Counted from the first letter of the stretch, positions 27,470 to 37,000 are shown. The stretch: DNA of 64,000 nt from Rufibacter roseus (GCF_001647285.1 NZ_LRML01000002.1:434001-498000); one strand, 5' to 3'. Numbers and translations: made by a program. Notes: generated by a model from the letters alone, not told the origin.

Positions 27470-28321
27470 TTAAAAGTTAAGCATGGCTGCGTAAACACCT
27501 TTCACCACTTCCGTCATCCGGTTGAAATCAAGGGTATCAATGGTGTCAGTTCTTTGGTGGTAGTGTGGGTTGCGCAGAAAAGAAGTGTCGTTGATCATGA
27601 CGGCTTGGTAGCCTTGCGCCCAATAGTTGCGGTGGTCTGAGAGCGAGACACCGGGCAAGGCCGGCGGAGCGGCAATGGACTGCACATCTATGTCAGAATT
27701 TTGCTGCATGAACTTCTGCACCCGCTGCACCGTCTGCTCCTGCCCCATCTGCCCCACCACCACTATAAAATTACCGGTATTGGGGTACAACTTCTTCAAA
27801 GACTCATGCTGAAACTCCTGTGAATTGGGGGCATCGGTGAAGTAGCCAATCATCTCCAGGCAAATCATCAGCCGCACATCTACCTTCTCCCGTTTCATTG
27901 AAGCGGCATGTACCGCGCTGCCCATTTTTTCGGTGGCAAAGAACGGGGGCTCCTCAAAGTTGAAAGCTACAAAATCGATGCGGTATTTCAGGTTAGGCTT
28001 TTCTTCGTGCACCACTCGGGCAAGCTCCAACAAGCCTGCAACCGCACTGCCATTGTCATCGGCTCCTGGTGTGTCGTCGCACACATCATAGTGAGCCCCT
28101 ACAATAATTCGTTCTCCGTCTTCAGGCCCAACTGTTAAAATTATATTTTCAAACCCCTGGTGTAGCGCCTGCTTACTTACTCTGTCACTCAACTTCCGGA
28201 ATTCCTGCTCTATGTAATCTGCAGCTTTCTGAAGCGACGCCGGATACCTAATGCTGCGGGGCGGGTCAAGTGAGGTGAGGTATTGAACATCTGCGTAAAG
28301 ACGGTCTCGTTGTACAGGCAT
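27470..28321 (-). CDS. M28-family zinc metallopeptidase
   Basis: 283 residues. Zinc ligands fit M28: H in VGAHYDV, bridging D in GADDNGS, the E-E pair in NFEEPPF, E in CLEMIGY, and H in LSDHRNYW. It is probably an aminopeptidase with two zinc ions. No signal peptide is present and the frame is closed by a stop at 28382-28384 upstream, so it appears cytoplasmic unless the N-terminus has been lost; the N-terminal LYADVQYLTSL block is nevertheless normal for the family. Convergent with the alcohol dehydrogenase gene. Confidence 0.88.
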   Translation of the reverse strand: MPVQRDRLYADVQYLTSLDPPRSIRYPASLQKAADYIEQEFRKLSDRVSKQALHQGFENIILTVGPEDGERIIVGAHYDVCDDTPGADDNGSAVAGLLELARVVHEEKPNLKYRIDFVAFNFEEPPFFATEKMGSAVHAASMKREKVDVRLMICLEMIGYFTDAPNSQEFQHESLKKLYPNTGNFIVVVGQMGQEQTVQRVQKFMQQNSDIDVQSIAAPPALPGVSLSDHRNYWAQGYQAVMINDTSFLRNPHYHQRTDTIDTLDFNRMTEVVKGVYAAMLNF

Positions 28322-28499
28322 GGCAAACAGATCTGGTGGAACGGTTATATGTACTGATTCAGGTTGGGCAAGTTGCTTTTCTCAGCCCGAACTTATACGG
28401 ATTCTCTTCTGGAAACTACTACTTGAATCAATACCCAGAGGCAGAGCATCAACTTCTACTAGTACCGCCCGTACTTTCTGAGAATCAAAATTCCCCCCT

Positions 28500-29285
28500 A
28501 TGAAAAACATATACTTATTTTTTTTAAGCAGCTTGTTGCCTCTTGCGGCTATGGCCCAAGAATCGAGTCCGCCTGAATTTGAAACGGACCGCCCTGACCG
28601 CACCGAGGCTTCTAGTGTAGTACCCAAAGGATATTATCAGTTAGAAACCGGCTTCCGCTATCAGAAAGATAGAAAGAACGGAATAGAGCAAAAGGAATGG
28701 ATGTACCCCCAGGCCCTGCTCCGAATAGGTGTATTTGAAAAAGCGGAACTGCGCTTGGAAGGTACCTACCGCCGCCAGGATTATAGACATGCAGATCTGC
28801 TGTTCCAGCAACACAAAGGATTAAGCAACCTGCGGGTGGGCACCAAGATTAAGCTGGCGGAGGAGAATGGCGTTCTTCCGGAGACCTCTGTTTTAGGAAT
28901 GCTTGAAATGCCTTTGGGCCATGACCAATTCGAGCCAGAGAAAGTGGCTCCCCAAATAAGGCTGTTGTTCACAAACAAACTCACCCAAAACCTGAAGCTC
29001 CAGTACAATGTGGGCTACCGGAGGCAGAAAGAACAAGGCGACATGGAAAACAAGCTACAGTACACCGCAGCCTTCAGCGGAAAGCTCAGTGAGAAGCTGA
29101 CTCTCTTTGCTGAATTCTTTGGGGAGAAAACCAAAGAAAGTCGCCCTAAGAACCAGGTAGATGGAGGTTTACAGTTCATGGTACTGCCCAACCTGCAGAT
29201 AGATGCCATTGCCGGAGCAGGTATTTCCTCGGCTGCCCCTGAGTTCTTCTTGGGTGGAGGCATTAGTCTGCGGTTACCACAATAA
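28500..29285 (+). CDS. Outer-membrane beta-barrel protein, MetA-phenol-degradation-like
   Basis: 261 residues with a signal peptide (MKNIYLFFLSSLLPLAAMAQ). The start ETDRPDRTEASSVVPKGYYQLETGF is the recognisable opening of the 'transporter' family related to Phenol_MetA_deg barrels. The rest is beta strands with alternating pattern (AELRLEGTYRR, LKLQYNVGYRR, LTLFAEFFGE), ending in GGGISLRL. It probably forms an outer-membrane channel of unknown substrate. Confidence 0.8.
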   Translation: MKNIYLFFLSSLLPLAAMAQESSPPEFETDRPDRTEASSVVPKGYYQLETGFRYQKDRKNGIEQKEWMYPQALLRIGVFEKAELRLEGTYRRQDYRHADLLFQQHKGLSNLRVGTKIKLAEENGVLPETSVLGMLEMPLGHDQFEPEKVAPQIRLLFTNKLTQNLKLQYNVGYRRQKEQGDMENKLQYTAAFSGKLSEKLTLFAEFFGEKTKESRPKNQVDGGLQFMVLPNLQIDAIAGAGISSAAPEFFLGGGISLRLPQ

Positions 29286-29297
29286 AAAGCAAAGAGG

Positions 29298-29337
29298 CTG
29301 TTTTAGGCTTATTTTTAGAAAACCAAACCTAAAACAG
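29298..29337. repeat. Dispersed 40-nt palindromic repeat, copy 8
   Basis: Reads CTGTTTTAGGCTTATTTTTA then GAAAACCAAACCTAAAACAG; the outer 10 bp CTGTTTTAGG / CCTAAAACAG pair perfectly. It may also terminate the preceding gene. Confidence 0.85.
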
Positions 29338-29551
29338 ACGTTCAAGACAGAGATGCAATTCAGCTTAAATCACTGGTTTATTCCTATTGATATAAAAGAC
29401 TTTTAAATTTATTAGATAATCGTAGAAAACGGCAGGACCCCAAAACAACCCACCATTTCTCATTCATAATTTCTAATTTTTAATTTGCCGCAGGCCTCGT
29501 ATCTTAGGTGAGGGCAAGCAGGTTGTTTGCCAGAAACTTAGGTAAAACCAG

Positions 29552-30406
29552 ATGCACGAAAAAGGCCTGCACCACCCTAAAAAGATTCTACTGCTCATTG
29601 GCCTAACTATAGCCGGTGTAGTTGCAGTACTCCTGCAAGACCGAATTCCGCAGGATGTTTCTTACCACATTTTTGCCGACGAAAGAGAATTACTGGGGTT
29701 GCCAAATTTTTGGAATGTGGTATCCAACCTCCCTTTTGTAGTAATTGGCGCCTGGGCCTTTTTGCAGCTTCTCTCGCAAAAGCCAGCTGGGTTGCTGAAG
29801 GGTACCTTGCCCGGCTATCTGATTTTCTTTGTGGGCATAGTCTGTACCGGATTAGGCTCGGCGTATTATCACCTGAGTCCGTCTAACCAAACCCTCCTCT
29901 GGGACCGATTACCTATGACCATTGCCTTCATGGGCTTTTTCTCCGTTATTCTAAGTGAATACGTTCACTTTAAGGCTGGTAAAATACTACTTGCTCCCCT
30001 GTTGTTGTTAGGCGCTTGGTCAGTGGGGTACTGGTATTTAACTGAACTGCATGGTCAAGGTGATCTAAGGTTTTATGTGCTGGTTCAATTTCTGCCTATT
30101 CTGCTCACTCCTGTTATCTTGCTGCTGTTTTCTTCGCCATTTAACACCAACGCCTACACTTGGTTAGTAGTGTTGGCCTACGCCCTTGCTAAAGTATTTG
30201 AAACCTTTGATGCCCAAATTCTGCAGGTAACCGGTAGCCTGAGTGGCCATTCTATTAAACACGTGCTGGCTGGCAATGGCGCCGCTCATATTCCTGCTGG
30301 GGCTCTACAAAAGAAGAGTGGTGCACAGAACAAAAAAGAAGAAGATACAGCCTGTCACAGCAGTCCCTTAAAAGCAAAACGCCACCCGTTTGGGTGCGTT
30401 TTATGA
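29552..30406 (+). CDS. Ceramidase-like (alkaline ceramidase/CREST) membrane protein, 3' frameshift
   Basis: As read, 284 residues with about seven hydrophobic helices. Motifs fit the alkaline-ceramidase/CREST superfamily of zinc-dependent membrane amidohydrolases: YHLSPSN after helix 3 and SGHSIKHVLAG (HxxxH) near the last helix. From about residue 241 the frame becomes polar (GNGAAHIPAGALQKKSG), while the next frame encodes the expected hydrophobic end AMAPLIFLLGLYKRRVV and stops at 30369-30371, just before a terminator. One extra G near 30269-30273 explains this. The frame as given runs through the terminator, so the true end is probably 30371. Mutation versus sequencing error cannot be decided here. 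Confidence 0.8.
   Translation: MHEKGLHHPKKILLLIGLTIAGVVAVLLQDRIPQDVSYHIFADERELLGLPNFWNVVSNLPFVVIGAWAFLQLLSQKPAGLLKGTLPGYLIFFVGIVCTGLGSAYYHLSPSNQTLLWDRLPMTIAFMGFFSVILSEYVHFKAGKILLAPLLLLGAWSVGYWYLTELHGQGDLRFYVLVQFLPILLTPVILLLFSSPFNTNAYTWLVVLAYALAKVFETFDAQILQVTGSLSGHSIKHVLAGNGAAHIPAGALQKKSGAQNKKEEDTACHSSPLKAKRHPFGCVL
30376..30402. terminator. Terminator between convergent genes
   Basis: AAAACG(C)CACCC / GGGTGCGTTTT with one bulged base and loop GTTT; T-runs on both strands. Confidence 0.8.
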
Positions 30407-30419
30407 TTGTATCTCTTTA

Positions 30420-30890
30420 TTAGTTCTTTGCCTTCACCGGCAAACCTTCTAATTGAGCGTAGGTGATTTTCCAGGCGCCCTTATCGTTCTTCTTCCAAAT
30501 CAGGACGTAATTTCCTTCTCCTTCACCGCGGGGCAACTCATTGCTTTCGGGTAACACATCTACGCGGTAGGTCCCCCCGTCATAGGCAATGCCATCGCTT
30601 ACCCCAGAGTTCACGCTGTAGGTTCTCAAGTCTTCTATGGTGCCCATGGTTTCTCTTACCCATTTCTGAGACACCTCAGAGCGGCCACTGTAATGCACTT
30701 CGCCCTGTAAAAAGTGCGCGTCTTCGGCAAACATAGTGTCTAATTTGGTGGTGTTGCGGCTATTCCACGCGGAAATAAATTCCTGGCTTAGCTGCTGCAC
30801 GTTGACACCTTCAGTTCCAGCAGTTTCGGTCTTAGAGCAGGAAGTGAACGCCAGCGACGCCATTACGCATATAAAAGCAAAATATCTCAT
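30420..30890 (-). CDS. SnoaL/DUF4440-like lipoprotein
   Basis: 156 residues from the ATG at 30890, where the lipoprotein signal begins (MRYFAFICVMASLAFTSC). The mature part is a single NTF2/SnoaL-like cone domain of the DUF4440 type: FISAWNSRNTTKLDTMFAEDAHFL at the start and GNYVLIWKKNDKGAWKITYAQL at the end. Such proteins are ligand-binding or isomerase-like; no catalytic residues can be named. Predicted to sit on a membrane facing the periplasm. Confidence 0.8.
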   Translation of the reverse strand: MRYFAFICVMASLAFTSCSKTETAGTEGVNVQQLSQEFISAWNSRNTTKLDTMFAEDAHFLQGEVHYSGRSEVSQKWVRETMGTIEDLRTYSVNSGVSDGIAYDGGTYRVDVLPESNELPRGEGEGNYVLIWKKNDKGAWKITYAQLEGLPVKAKN

Positions 30891-30974
30891 TGTAGTAGCA
30901 TGTTTAAGTGAATGAATACCCCTCATACTGTATTCAAATATTAGGGGTTTCAAATATTAACAAACAGGTACAAA

Positions 30975-31003
30975 AAAGCCCAAGCCACTGGTGCTTGGGC
31001 TTT
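30975..31003. terminator. Intrinsic terminator after glycine-zipper gene
   Basis: Stem AAAGCCCAAGCCAC / GTGCTTGGGCTTT around a 2-nt loop; on the minus strand it ends the gene at 31022-31543. Confidence 0.8.
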
Positions 31004-31021
31004 CTGATATCTATCTCTGGG

Positions 31022-31543
31022 TTACCAGCTTTTTCTTCTTACTTCAGAGTCTGCGTAAGGCTTAGAGCGGTCTCCGTAATACTCGTTCGGCAGATAAGCT
31101 ATGTTCATGATCTGCGGCTGGTTTTGCTCGGCAAATGAATTCATAATAGCCGGAGTACTGGCGGCAGCGGCTTTTTTAGGCGCTGAGGCTTTTCTGGCCA
31201 CTGATCCTGCTGAGTTGTTAGAAGAGCTATAAGCATATGCTCTGTTAGCTGCTACAGTTCTTTCAAATTCAGCCTGACGCTCGGCTTCGGCTTTTTTATT
31301 CTTGTTGTCAATGATCTTACCAACTCCGTAACCGGCTGCGGCACCAACGGCACCACCAACTACACCACCAACTACCCGGTTCTTTTTATGTATGATTGCA
31401 CCAGCTGCTGCACCAGTACCACCACCAATTACCGCGCCTTTGGCTTGCGGGCTCCACTTCTTGTTATCTTGTGCTTGGACTTCGGTGCTCATAGCAACCG
31501 ATCCTAAAAACATCATGCTAAAGATTAAACTGAGCTTTTTCAT
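31022..31543 (-). CDS. Secreted glycine-zipper (YMGG-like) protein
   Basis: 173 residues with a signal peptide (MKKLSLIFSMMFLGSVAMS...VQAQ). The segment AKGAVIGGGTGAAAGAII continuing to VVGGVVGGAVGAAAGYGVG is a glycine-zipper pair like YMGG-type proteins that insert into or associate with the outer membrane. The C-terminal part is Ala/Ser/Lys-rich and low-complexity. Role unknown; such proteins are often stress-induced envelope components. Confidence 0.82.
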   Translation of the reverse strand: MKKLSLIFSMMFLGSVAMSTEVQAQDNKKWSPQAKGAVIGGGTGAAAGAIIHKKNRVVGGVVGGAVGAAAGYGVGKIIDNKNKKAEAERQAEFERTVAANRAYAYSSSNNSAGSVARKASAPKKAAAASTPAIMNSFAEQNQPQIMNIAYLPNEYYGDRSKPYADSEVRRKSW

Positions 31544-31937
31544 AACTGTACTTTTTATAGTTTCTAAAAACTTTCACTCGTTTGATGATGGTGATTTCAA
31601 CTACCGTGCCAAACTTTTAAAATCAATTTTCATACTTGTGAGACGGCTTCCATTTTGCCATCTGTAAAGGCATATAGAAAATTCCGTGCCAAACCTTACA
31701 CCTAGAGCTAAAACGGATTTTGTAATATTTAGATACACCTGTTTTACAACTACTCCTCTTGTGAGTTAAAGCAGTTTCCTTTCTAAAGCATTTTAACCGC
31801 TGAAAAAAATAAACCTGAACTCTATTTGGAACATGGAATTTTGTACCTTAGGCTAACTGTAAACTCTCTGCTTCCGCTTTAAAAGCTTAGAGATAAAACA
31901 GACGCAACAGCAAAGAAACCCGTTACCTAATGTACCT
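31544..31937. other. Divergent intergenic region
   Basis: 394 bp, AT-rich, shared by the glycine-zipper gene and the ABM-domain gene. A promoter-like TACCTTAG (31844-31851) with TTTG 15 nt upstream precedes the ABM gene, but the spacing is short. Two similar fragments, CCGTGCCAAAC near 31604 and 31683, form a short direct repeat. No other feature. Confidence 0.4.
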
Positions 31938-32246
31938 ATGGAAAAATATGCCCTCTTCGGAAAACTGATGACCCAGCCTGGCAAACGTGATGAGTTGCTA
32001 GCTATTCTAACGCAAGCCGCCCAATTGGTAGCTACCGCTAAAGGTTGCCACCACTACATTGTCTACAAAGATGCCCAACACCAAGACTGGATTTGGGTGA
32101 GCGAGATCTGGGATTCAGAGGCAGATCATGACAACTCCCTGCAGATAGAAGGAGTGATGGATCTCATTTCGCAAGCCATGCCCTTATTGGCCGGCAGACC
32201 AGAGAAAATAGAAATGACCGTGGTGGGTGGGAAAGGCATCTCTTAA
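31938..32246 (+). CDS. Antibiotic biosynthesis monooxygenase (ABM) domain protein
   Basis: 102 residues, a single ABM/YgiN-like ferredoxin-fold domain: ALFGKLMTQPGKRDELLAIL at the start, GCHHYIVYKDAQHQDWIWVSEIW in the middle, and DHDNSLQIEGVMDLI. Members act as dimeric quinol monooxygenases or haem-degrading enzymes; the specific activity cannot be told. Cytoplasmic. Confidence 0.85.
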   Translation: MEKYALFGKLMTQPGKRDELLAILTQAAQLVATAKGCHHYIVYKDAQHQDWIWVSEIWDSEADHDNSLQIEGVMDLISQAMPLLAGRPEKIEMTVVGGKGIS

Positions 32247-32264
32247 CCGCTGCTGTGCTCCAAC

Positions 32265-32304
32265 CTGATTTTGGGCTGATTTAACGAAAACAGGCTGAAA
32301 ACAG
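32265..32304. repeat. Dispersed 40-nt palindromic repeat, copy 9
   Basis: Reads CTGATTTTGGGCTGATTTAA then CGAAAACAGGCTGAAAACAG. Confidence 0.7.
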
Positions 32305-32334
32305 GAAGCTTAATTGCCAAAAAGCAGCTACAAG

Positions 32335-32366
32335 TTTGCTCTCTTTAACCAAAAAAGATATCTTAA
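32335..32366 (+). promoter_or_regulatory. Bacteroidota-type promoter candidate
   Basis: TTTG (32335-32338), 20-nt spacer, TATCTTAA (32359-32366), near the known -33 TTTG / -7 TAnnTTTG pattern, 21 nt upstream of the small membrane peptide gene. Confidence 0.4.
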
Positions 32367-32387
32367 GATTTAATAAACACTTACCTC

Positions 32388-32534
32388 ATGCAAAAATTTC
32401 CAGCTTTCCTTTACCACCACTTCGGAACCCGCGTTGGCAAGTTCATTCTTGTGGCGCTTGTTTTTGTATCTATTGGCGCTATTTTCCAAGCTGGAGTAAG
32501 CGTGGGTGAGATTTTATTCTACGTGACGCGGTAA
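32388..32534 (+). CDS. 48-residue membrane peptide
   Basis: Short frame starting with ATG 21 nt after a good promoter-like box. It encodes a basic, aromatic head (MQKFPAFLYHHFGTRVGK) followed by one hydrophobic helix (FILVALVFVSIGAIFQAG) and a short tail ending FYVTR. Positive-inside reasoning places the N-terminus in the cytoplasm. Codon use looks coding (G/C-rich third positions in the helix) and the next gene starts 13 nt later. Family unknown; reality supported by promoter, composition and context only. Confidence 0.6.
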   Translation: MQKFPAFLYHHFGTRVGKFILVALVFVSIGAIFQAGVSVGEILFYVTR

Positions 32535-32546
32535 AATTAAGTCTCT

Positions 32547-33824
32547 TTGCAAAATAAAAGTACCCTAAAAAGAAAATTCTATGATTCTCTAAAAAGAGGA
32601 ACCGGAGAGGCTTACTTGATTGCTAAGGCAAACCCGAATGTAGATTTTTCAAATTATATCATCAAAGGAGCTTTGACCAATTATGCATATGATGGTCAGG
32701 CAGAAAACAGCAGAGCCCAGTACATCTTTAATTTGATTTCGCTTTCTGGCAAGAAGGAGAAAATCAGGAAGGCTGTTCTTCGAGGATTAGCTACTGAACG
32801 AGAAGATACATGGAGCTTAACCCATCTTTTCGATCTGGTTAAAATTTATGCCCAACACGGAGACGAAGAGGCAAGAAAAATCCTTTATGATAATTTTCTA
32901 CAGAATCCCATTGAAGGCTCTGATTGGGTAGGCTCTTTTGAAATATTAGAATTAGATGGTTTAAAAGGGTTATTCTTTATTGCTGAGAAATACGGGAAAT
33001 GGCTAGAACAGAACCCTGAGGACTGGCAAGACGACCATCTTATCAACCTTTTTCAGGAGAACAACCCTCAACTAAAGGTGAAGGAGGAGCTCCAAAAGGC
33101 TGCCAAATCTAACCGTTTCATCAAAGTCTATCTTGACAACATAAAAAAGACCAAGGCAAACTATGCCAAGCAAAAACATGTTTCCGGAACCTATTCTGAC
33201 ATTGTAGATGAAGTCCTGAACAGCAAACCCTTCCTCTCTTTCTGGCGGAAGAGAAATTTAACCGAGGCTGATATTGTAGAAATTGCGGAACGATTAATAG
33301 TTGAAAAAGATAAAGAAAAACAGGAAAAACTACTAGAGGTGTTTGACAGCCACCGTTTCCCTTTAGATAGTGAATTTGTTCTACAATTAGCCAAACAAAA
33401 GCCTACTTCAAAAAATAGAATCAGAGAATATGCCATTGATGCATTAACATACCTCAAGAGTGAGAGCATCAGGCAGTTTGCACTTGATAAAATCCCTAAG
33501 TCAAATCGCCCGCAGCAGTACATCAATATCCTTTACTCAAATTATAAAGAAGGAGACGCTAAATTATTAATGGAGGTAGCCACTAAATTTAAAAGTGAGC
33601 AGATGATGGAGAATTTGGCGGTCTCCTACATAGACATTTTCGAGGCCAACCCTACTCAAGAATGCAGAGAACCGCTAGAAGTATTATATTCAAAAATGAC
33701 TTGCGGCCTTCACAGAAATTCACTGGTCAAAATTTTGATAGGAAATAATGTTCTGTCCGAAAGAATCAAAAATGAAATTCCCTATGACAGTGACCTTGAA
33801 ACACGGGAGCTCTTAGGAGAGTAA
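32547..33824 (+). CDS. Helical-repeat (HEAT-like) protein of unknown function
   Basis: 425 residues beginning at a TTG codon (32547-32549), the only plausible start between the small peptide and the conserved-looking region. The sequence is a series of amphipathic helix pairs (for example DWVGSFEILELDGLKGLFFI, REYAIDALTYLKSESIRQFA), suggesting an alpha-solenoid such as HEAT repeats. No catalytic motif. Several lysine-rich stretches (VEKDKEKQEKLLEVF). It probably serves as a cytoplasmic binding scaffold; no partner is evident. It may be co-transcribed with the upstream peptide. Confidence 0.75.
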   Translation: MQNKSTLKRKFYDSLKRGTGEAYLIAKANPNVDFSNYIIKGALTNYAYDGQAENSRAQYIFNLISLSGKKEKIRKAVLRGLATEREDTWSLTHLFDLVKIYAQHGDEEARKILYDNFLQNPIEGSDWVGSFEILELDGLKGLFFIAEKYGKWLEQNPEDWQDDHLINLFQENNPQLKVKEELQKAAKSNRFIKVYLDNIKKTKANYAKQKHVSGTYSDIVDEVLNSKPFLSFWRKRNLTEADIVEIAERLIVEKDKEKQEKLLEVFDSHRFPLDSEFVLQLAKQKPTSKNRIREYAIDALTYLKSESIRQFALDKIPKSNRPQQYINILYSNYKEGDAKLLMEVATKFKSEQMMENLAVSYIDIFEANPTQECREPLEVLYSKMTCGLHRNSLVKILIGNNVLSERIKNEIPYDSDLETRELLGE

Positions 33825-33867
33825 GAAGCAAAATCTTACAAAACTTTTTTAAGATGACATGGCGCTA

Positions 33868-33926
33868 GCGTCCGCTTGTGTCCACACGCTTTGCAGAACA
33901 AAAAGTATTAGAACACAAGCGGACGC
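33868..33926. repeat. 14-bp inverted repeat flanking 31 nt
   Basis: GCGTCCGCTTGTGT (33868-33881) and its exact inverse complement ACACAAGCGGACGC (33913-33926). The loop is too long for a standard terminator and no T-run follows. Differs in sequence from the 40-nt repeat family. Confidence 0.7.
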
Positions 33927-33964
33927 ATGCTCAATGAAAAATAGTTTTTAAATCCAAACCACAC

Positions 33965-34004
33965 CCGTTTCCAGCTTATTTCTCCCAAAACAAGCCAAAA
34001 ACAG
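33965..34004. repeat. Dispersed 40-nt palindromic repeat, copy 10
   Basis: Reads CCCGTTTCCAGCTTATTTC then CCAAAACAAGCCAAAAACAG; a divergent copy upstream of sbcC. Confidence 0.6.
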
Positions 34005-34070
34005 AAATATTTCATCTCCTCCCCTTTCCCAAAACCTGTTATCTTTACTTTCTCGCAACGCTTACCTCCC

Positions 34071-37000
34071 GTGAAGATAATCTCCGTCCGCTTCTCTAAC
34101 CTTAACTCGCTGCAGGGCGAGCATTTTATACCTTTCAACCAGCCGCCTTTGAGCGAGAGTGGGTTGTTTGCCATTACGGGGCCTACGGGCGCGGGCAAAA
34201 CCACCATTCTGGATGCCATTACGGTGGCGCTGTACGGACAGGTGCCACGCCACGGCCGCGATGTGGCCGAGATTATGACCCGCCACACCGGTGAGTGCTG
34301 GTCTGAGGTGGAGTTTGAGGCCGAGGGTAAAAGCTACCGCGCCCGCTGGAGCCTTCGGCGGAGCCGCAGCAAAGCTGATGGCAAGCTGCAAAGCCCAGTG
34401 ATGGAGCTCATTGACGCCGCCACGCAGGAAGTGCTGGAGAGTCGCCTATCAGAGACCCGCCAGCGCATCATTGACCTCTGTGGACTCGATTTCCAGCAGT
34501 TCTTGCGGTCGGTCATGCTCAGCCAGGGCGATTTTACCCGTTTCCTAAAGGCCAGCGAAAGCGAGCGCAGCGAACTCCTGGAGAAACTCACCGACACCCG
34601 CATCTACTCCCAAATATCCATGGCCGCCTATGAAAAGGCCAAGACCGAAAAACAGAAACTGCAGGACATAGAGCAGCTATTGCAACTAGACCAACTGCTG
34701 TCTGAAGAAGACCGCGCCGCCCTGGAGGCGGAAAGCCAGCGGCTGAAGGCCGAGGCCCGTCTGGCCCAACAGCAGGTTCAGCAGCATTTGCAACAGCAGG
34801 CGTGGCTGGAGAACCTGCAAAAGCTCTCACAGAAAGAAGAACAGCTTACTACCCAACTAACGCAGGCGCAAACCCAGCAGCAGGCGTGGCAGCCTAATCG
34901 GGAGAAACTGCTTCGGCATGAACAGGCTCAACCGTTCCAAAGCGAAATGGCGCGCCTGCAGGAGGTGCAACGCCAAGGCGAAACAGTAGCCCAAGTAGTG
35001 GCTTCTTTGCAACAGCAGGTGCCCGTACAAGAGCAGAAAGTTACCGCGCAGACACAGGCTGCCCAAACCGCCCGCACCGCCCACGGTCAGGCACAGCAAA
35101 CTATTACAGAGGCCGAACCTCGTTTAGATCAGGTGCTGCAGCAGGATTCTCAACTTGCGGCGCAGCAAACGCAGTATACCAAAGACGAACAAGCCGCTGC
35201 GCAACTGCAGCAGCAGATACAGCAGCTCATTCAGCAACAGAAGCAGCAACAGGCCGCCTTGCAGCAGCTGGTGCAAGAAGGGAAACAACTGAATGATTGG
35301 CTCAAAGAGCATGGTCTGGATGAAGAACTGACGCAAACGCTACACGAGGGAAAATCGGAGCTGCGCAATTTAGAGGAAGTACAGAAGCAGCAGGCTAAGT
35401 TTCAGAAAGAGCAGGCTGTTTTAAGACAGATTTCAGAAAAAGAGGCTGAAAACGCTGCTGCGTGGCAACAGCAGTTAACGGCTGTTGAACAGCAGTTGCA
35501 AATACAACAAGAGCAGCTGTCGGCTTTACAGGAACAAGCCACAGCCGCCCTGCAAGGCCAGGAGCCAGAGGCGCTGGAGCAACTCTGTCAGCGCCTGCCC
35601 AGCATGTGCAGCCAGTTGGAGAAGCAGTTGGAACTGAGCAAAACCTATCTACAGCAGGAAGCTCGCAGGCAGGAACTGCAGGCAATTTTAGCTTCTACCA
35701 CGCAAGAACTGCACCAGCAGCGCACCCTCCTTACTCAGACTCAATCTGAGAGGGAACAGGCGCTGGACAAGCTCAAAGACTTACAACAGATTGTAGACCT
35801 GCAACGGCAGATTCAGAAGTACGAAGAAGCCCGTACCCAGCTGCAGCCTGAGCAGCCGTGCCCGCTCTGCGGCTCCACACACCACCCCTTGGTGGAAGAG
35901 CATCAGCCACAGGCTTTATCTGAAGCCGAGCAAAACCTGCAGCAGCAGCAAACCAAAGTGTTGGGGCTAGACGTGCAAGAGCGTGAACAAGCCTCCGCCG
36001 TGCACCGACTGGAACTAGCCGAACTGCACACGCAGGAGCAAATAACTCAAATAGCCACCTATACCCAGCAGCTACAGACGCAGTTTACCAAGCTGAACAA
36101 TACGCTGGAACTGGCGCACGAAATTGCCGTTTCTGATACTATTGACCAGTATTGGAACGCCCGCAAAGCCGAGCTTCAGAAAGCCTCCACAACGCTGGAA
36201 AGCCTGCGGGGTCTCCGCACGCAAGTAGAACAAGCCCGTGCCGCTGAACAGAAACTGCTTTCTGAACAGCAGCGTTTTCGGCATGAAATAGAAAAAACAG
36301 CCCAAAAACGCACACAGGCAGACTCACAGTTGGCTCAATTGCAAAGCGAGCTGGATGATATAGCCGAGCAGGCCAAGGTAATTTCCGATACACTGCAAGG
36401 CTTCTTCAGCACCTACGGCCTCTCTTATTCTGGCACCAACGGTTCTGAATTGTTGTCGCAGCTAGAGGCACGCAGGCAGACCTATGAGCAGAAGAAGGCG
36501 CTGCTTCCTGAGCTACGAATAAAATATTCTGAGGCCAAAGCCGCCGCTGAAGGTGGGAAAGCCACGCTTGATGAAAAACAAACAGAGCTAACCCAGCGTC
36601 AAGCCCAATTGCATATCATGCAGGAACAATTGCAAGAACTGCGCCGGCAACGCTTTGCCCTGTTACCAGAAGGCCTGCAGCCGCAAGCGGAAAAACAGAG
36701 ACTGCAACAAGCTTTGCAGCAGGCGGCTCAAGCCTTGCAGGCTTCAGAGACCGCATTGCAGCGCGAACAGGAAAGGCTAAACTTGCTTACCCACCAACAC
36801 GATCAAAAGCGAAGCGAGCAGCAGGCAAACCAAGAGACGCAAAAAGAGTTGGAGGCTGGCCTGTTACAGAAAATTCAGCCTTTAGGGTATGCGTCCTTGG
36901 CGGAACTGCAGGCGCTGCTGTTACCTGAGGCAGAAGCAAGGCAATTACGAGCAGAACAGGAACGCCTGCAAAAATCTATGACTGAGCTTTCGCATAGCCT

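Noticed and set aside
28382-28499. Upstream extension of the M28 peptidase to add a signal peptide
   Set aside because: An in-frame TGA at 28382-28384 closes the frame and the sequence before it lacks signal-peptide character.
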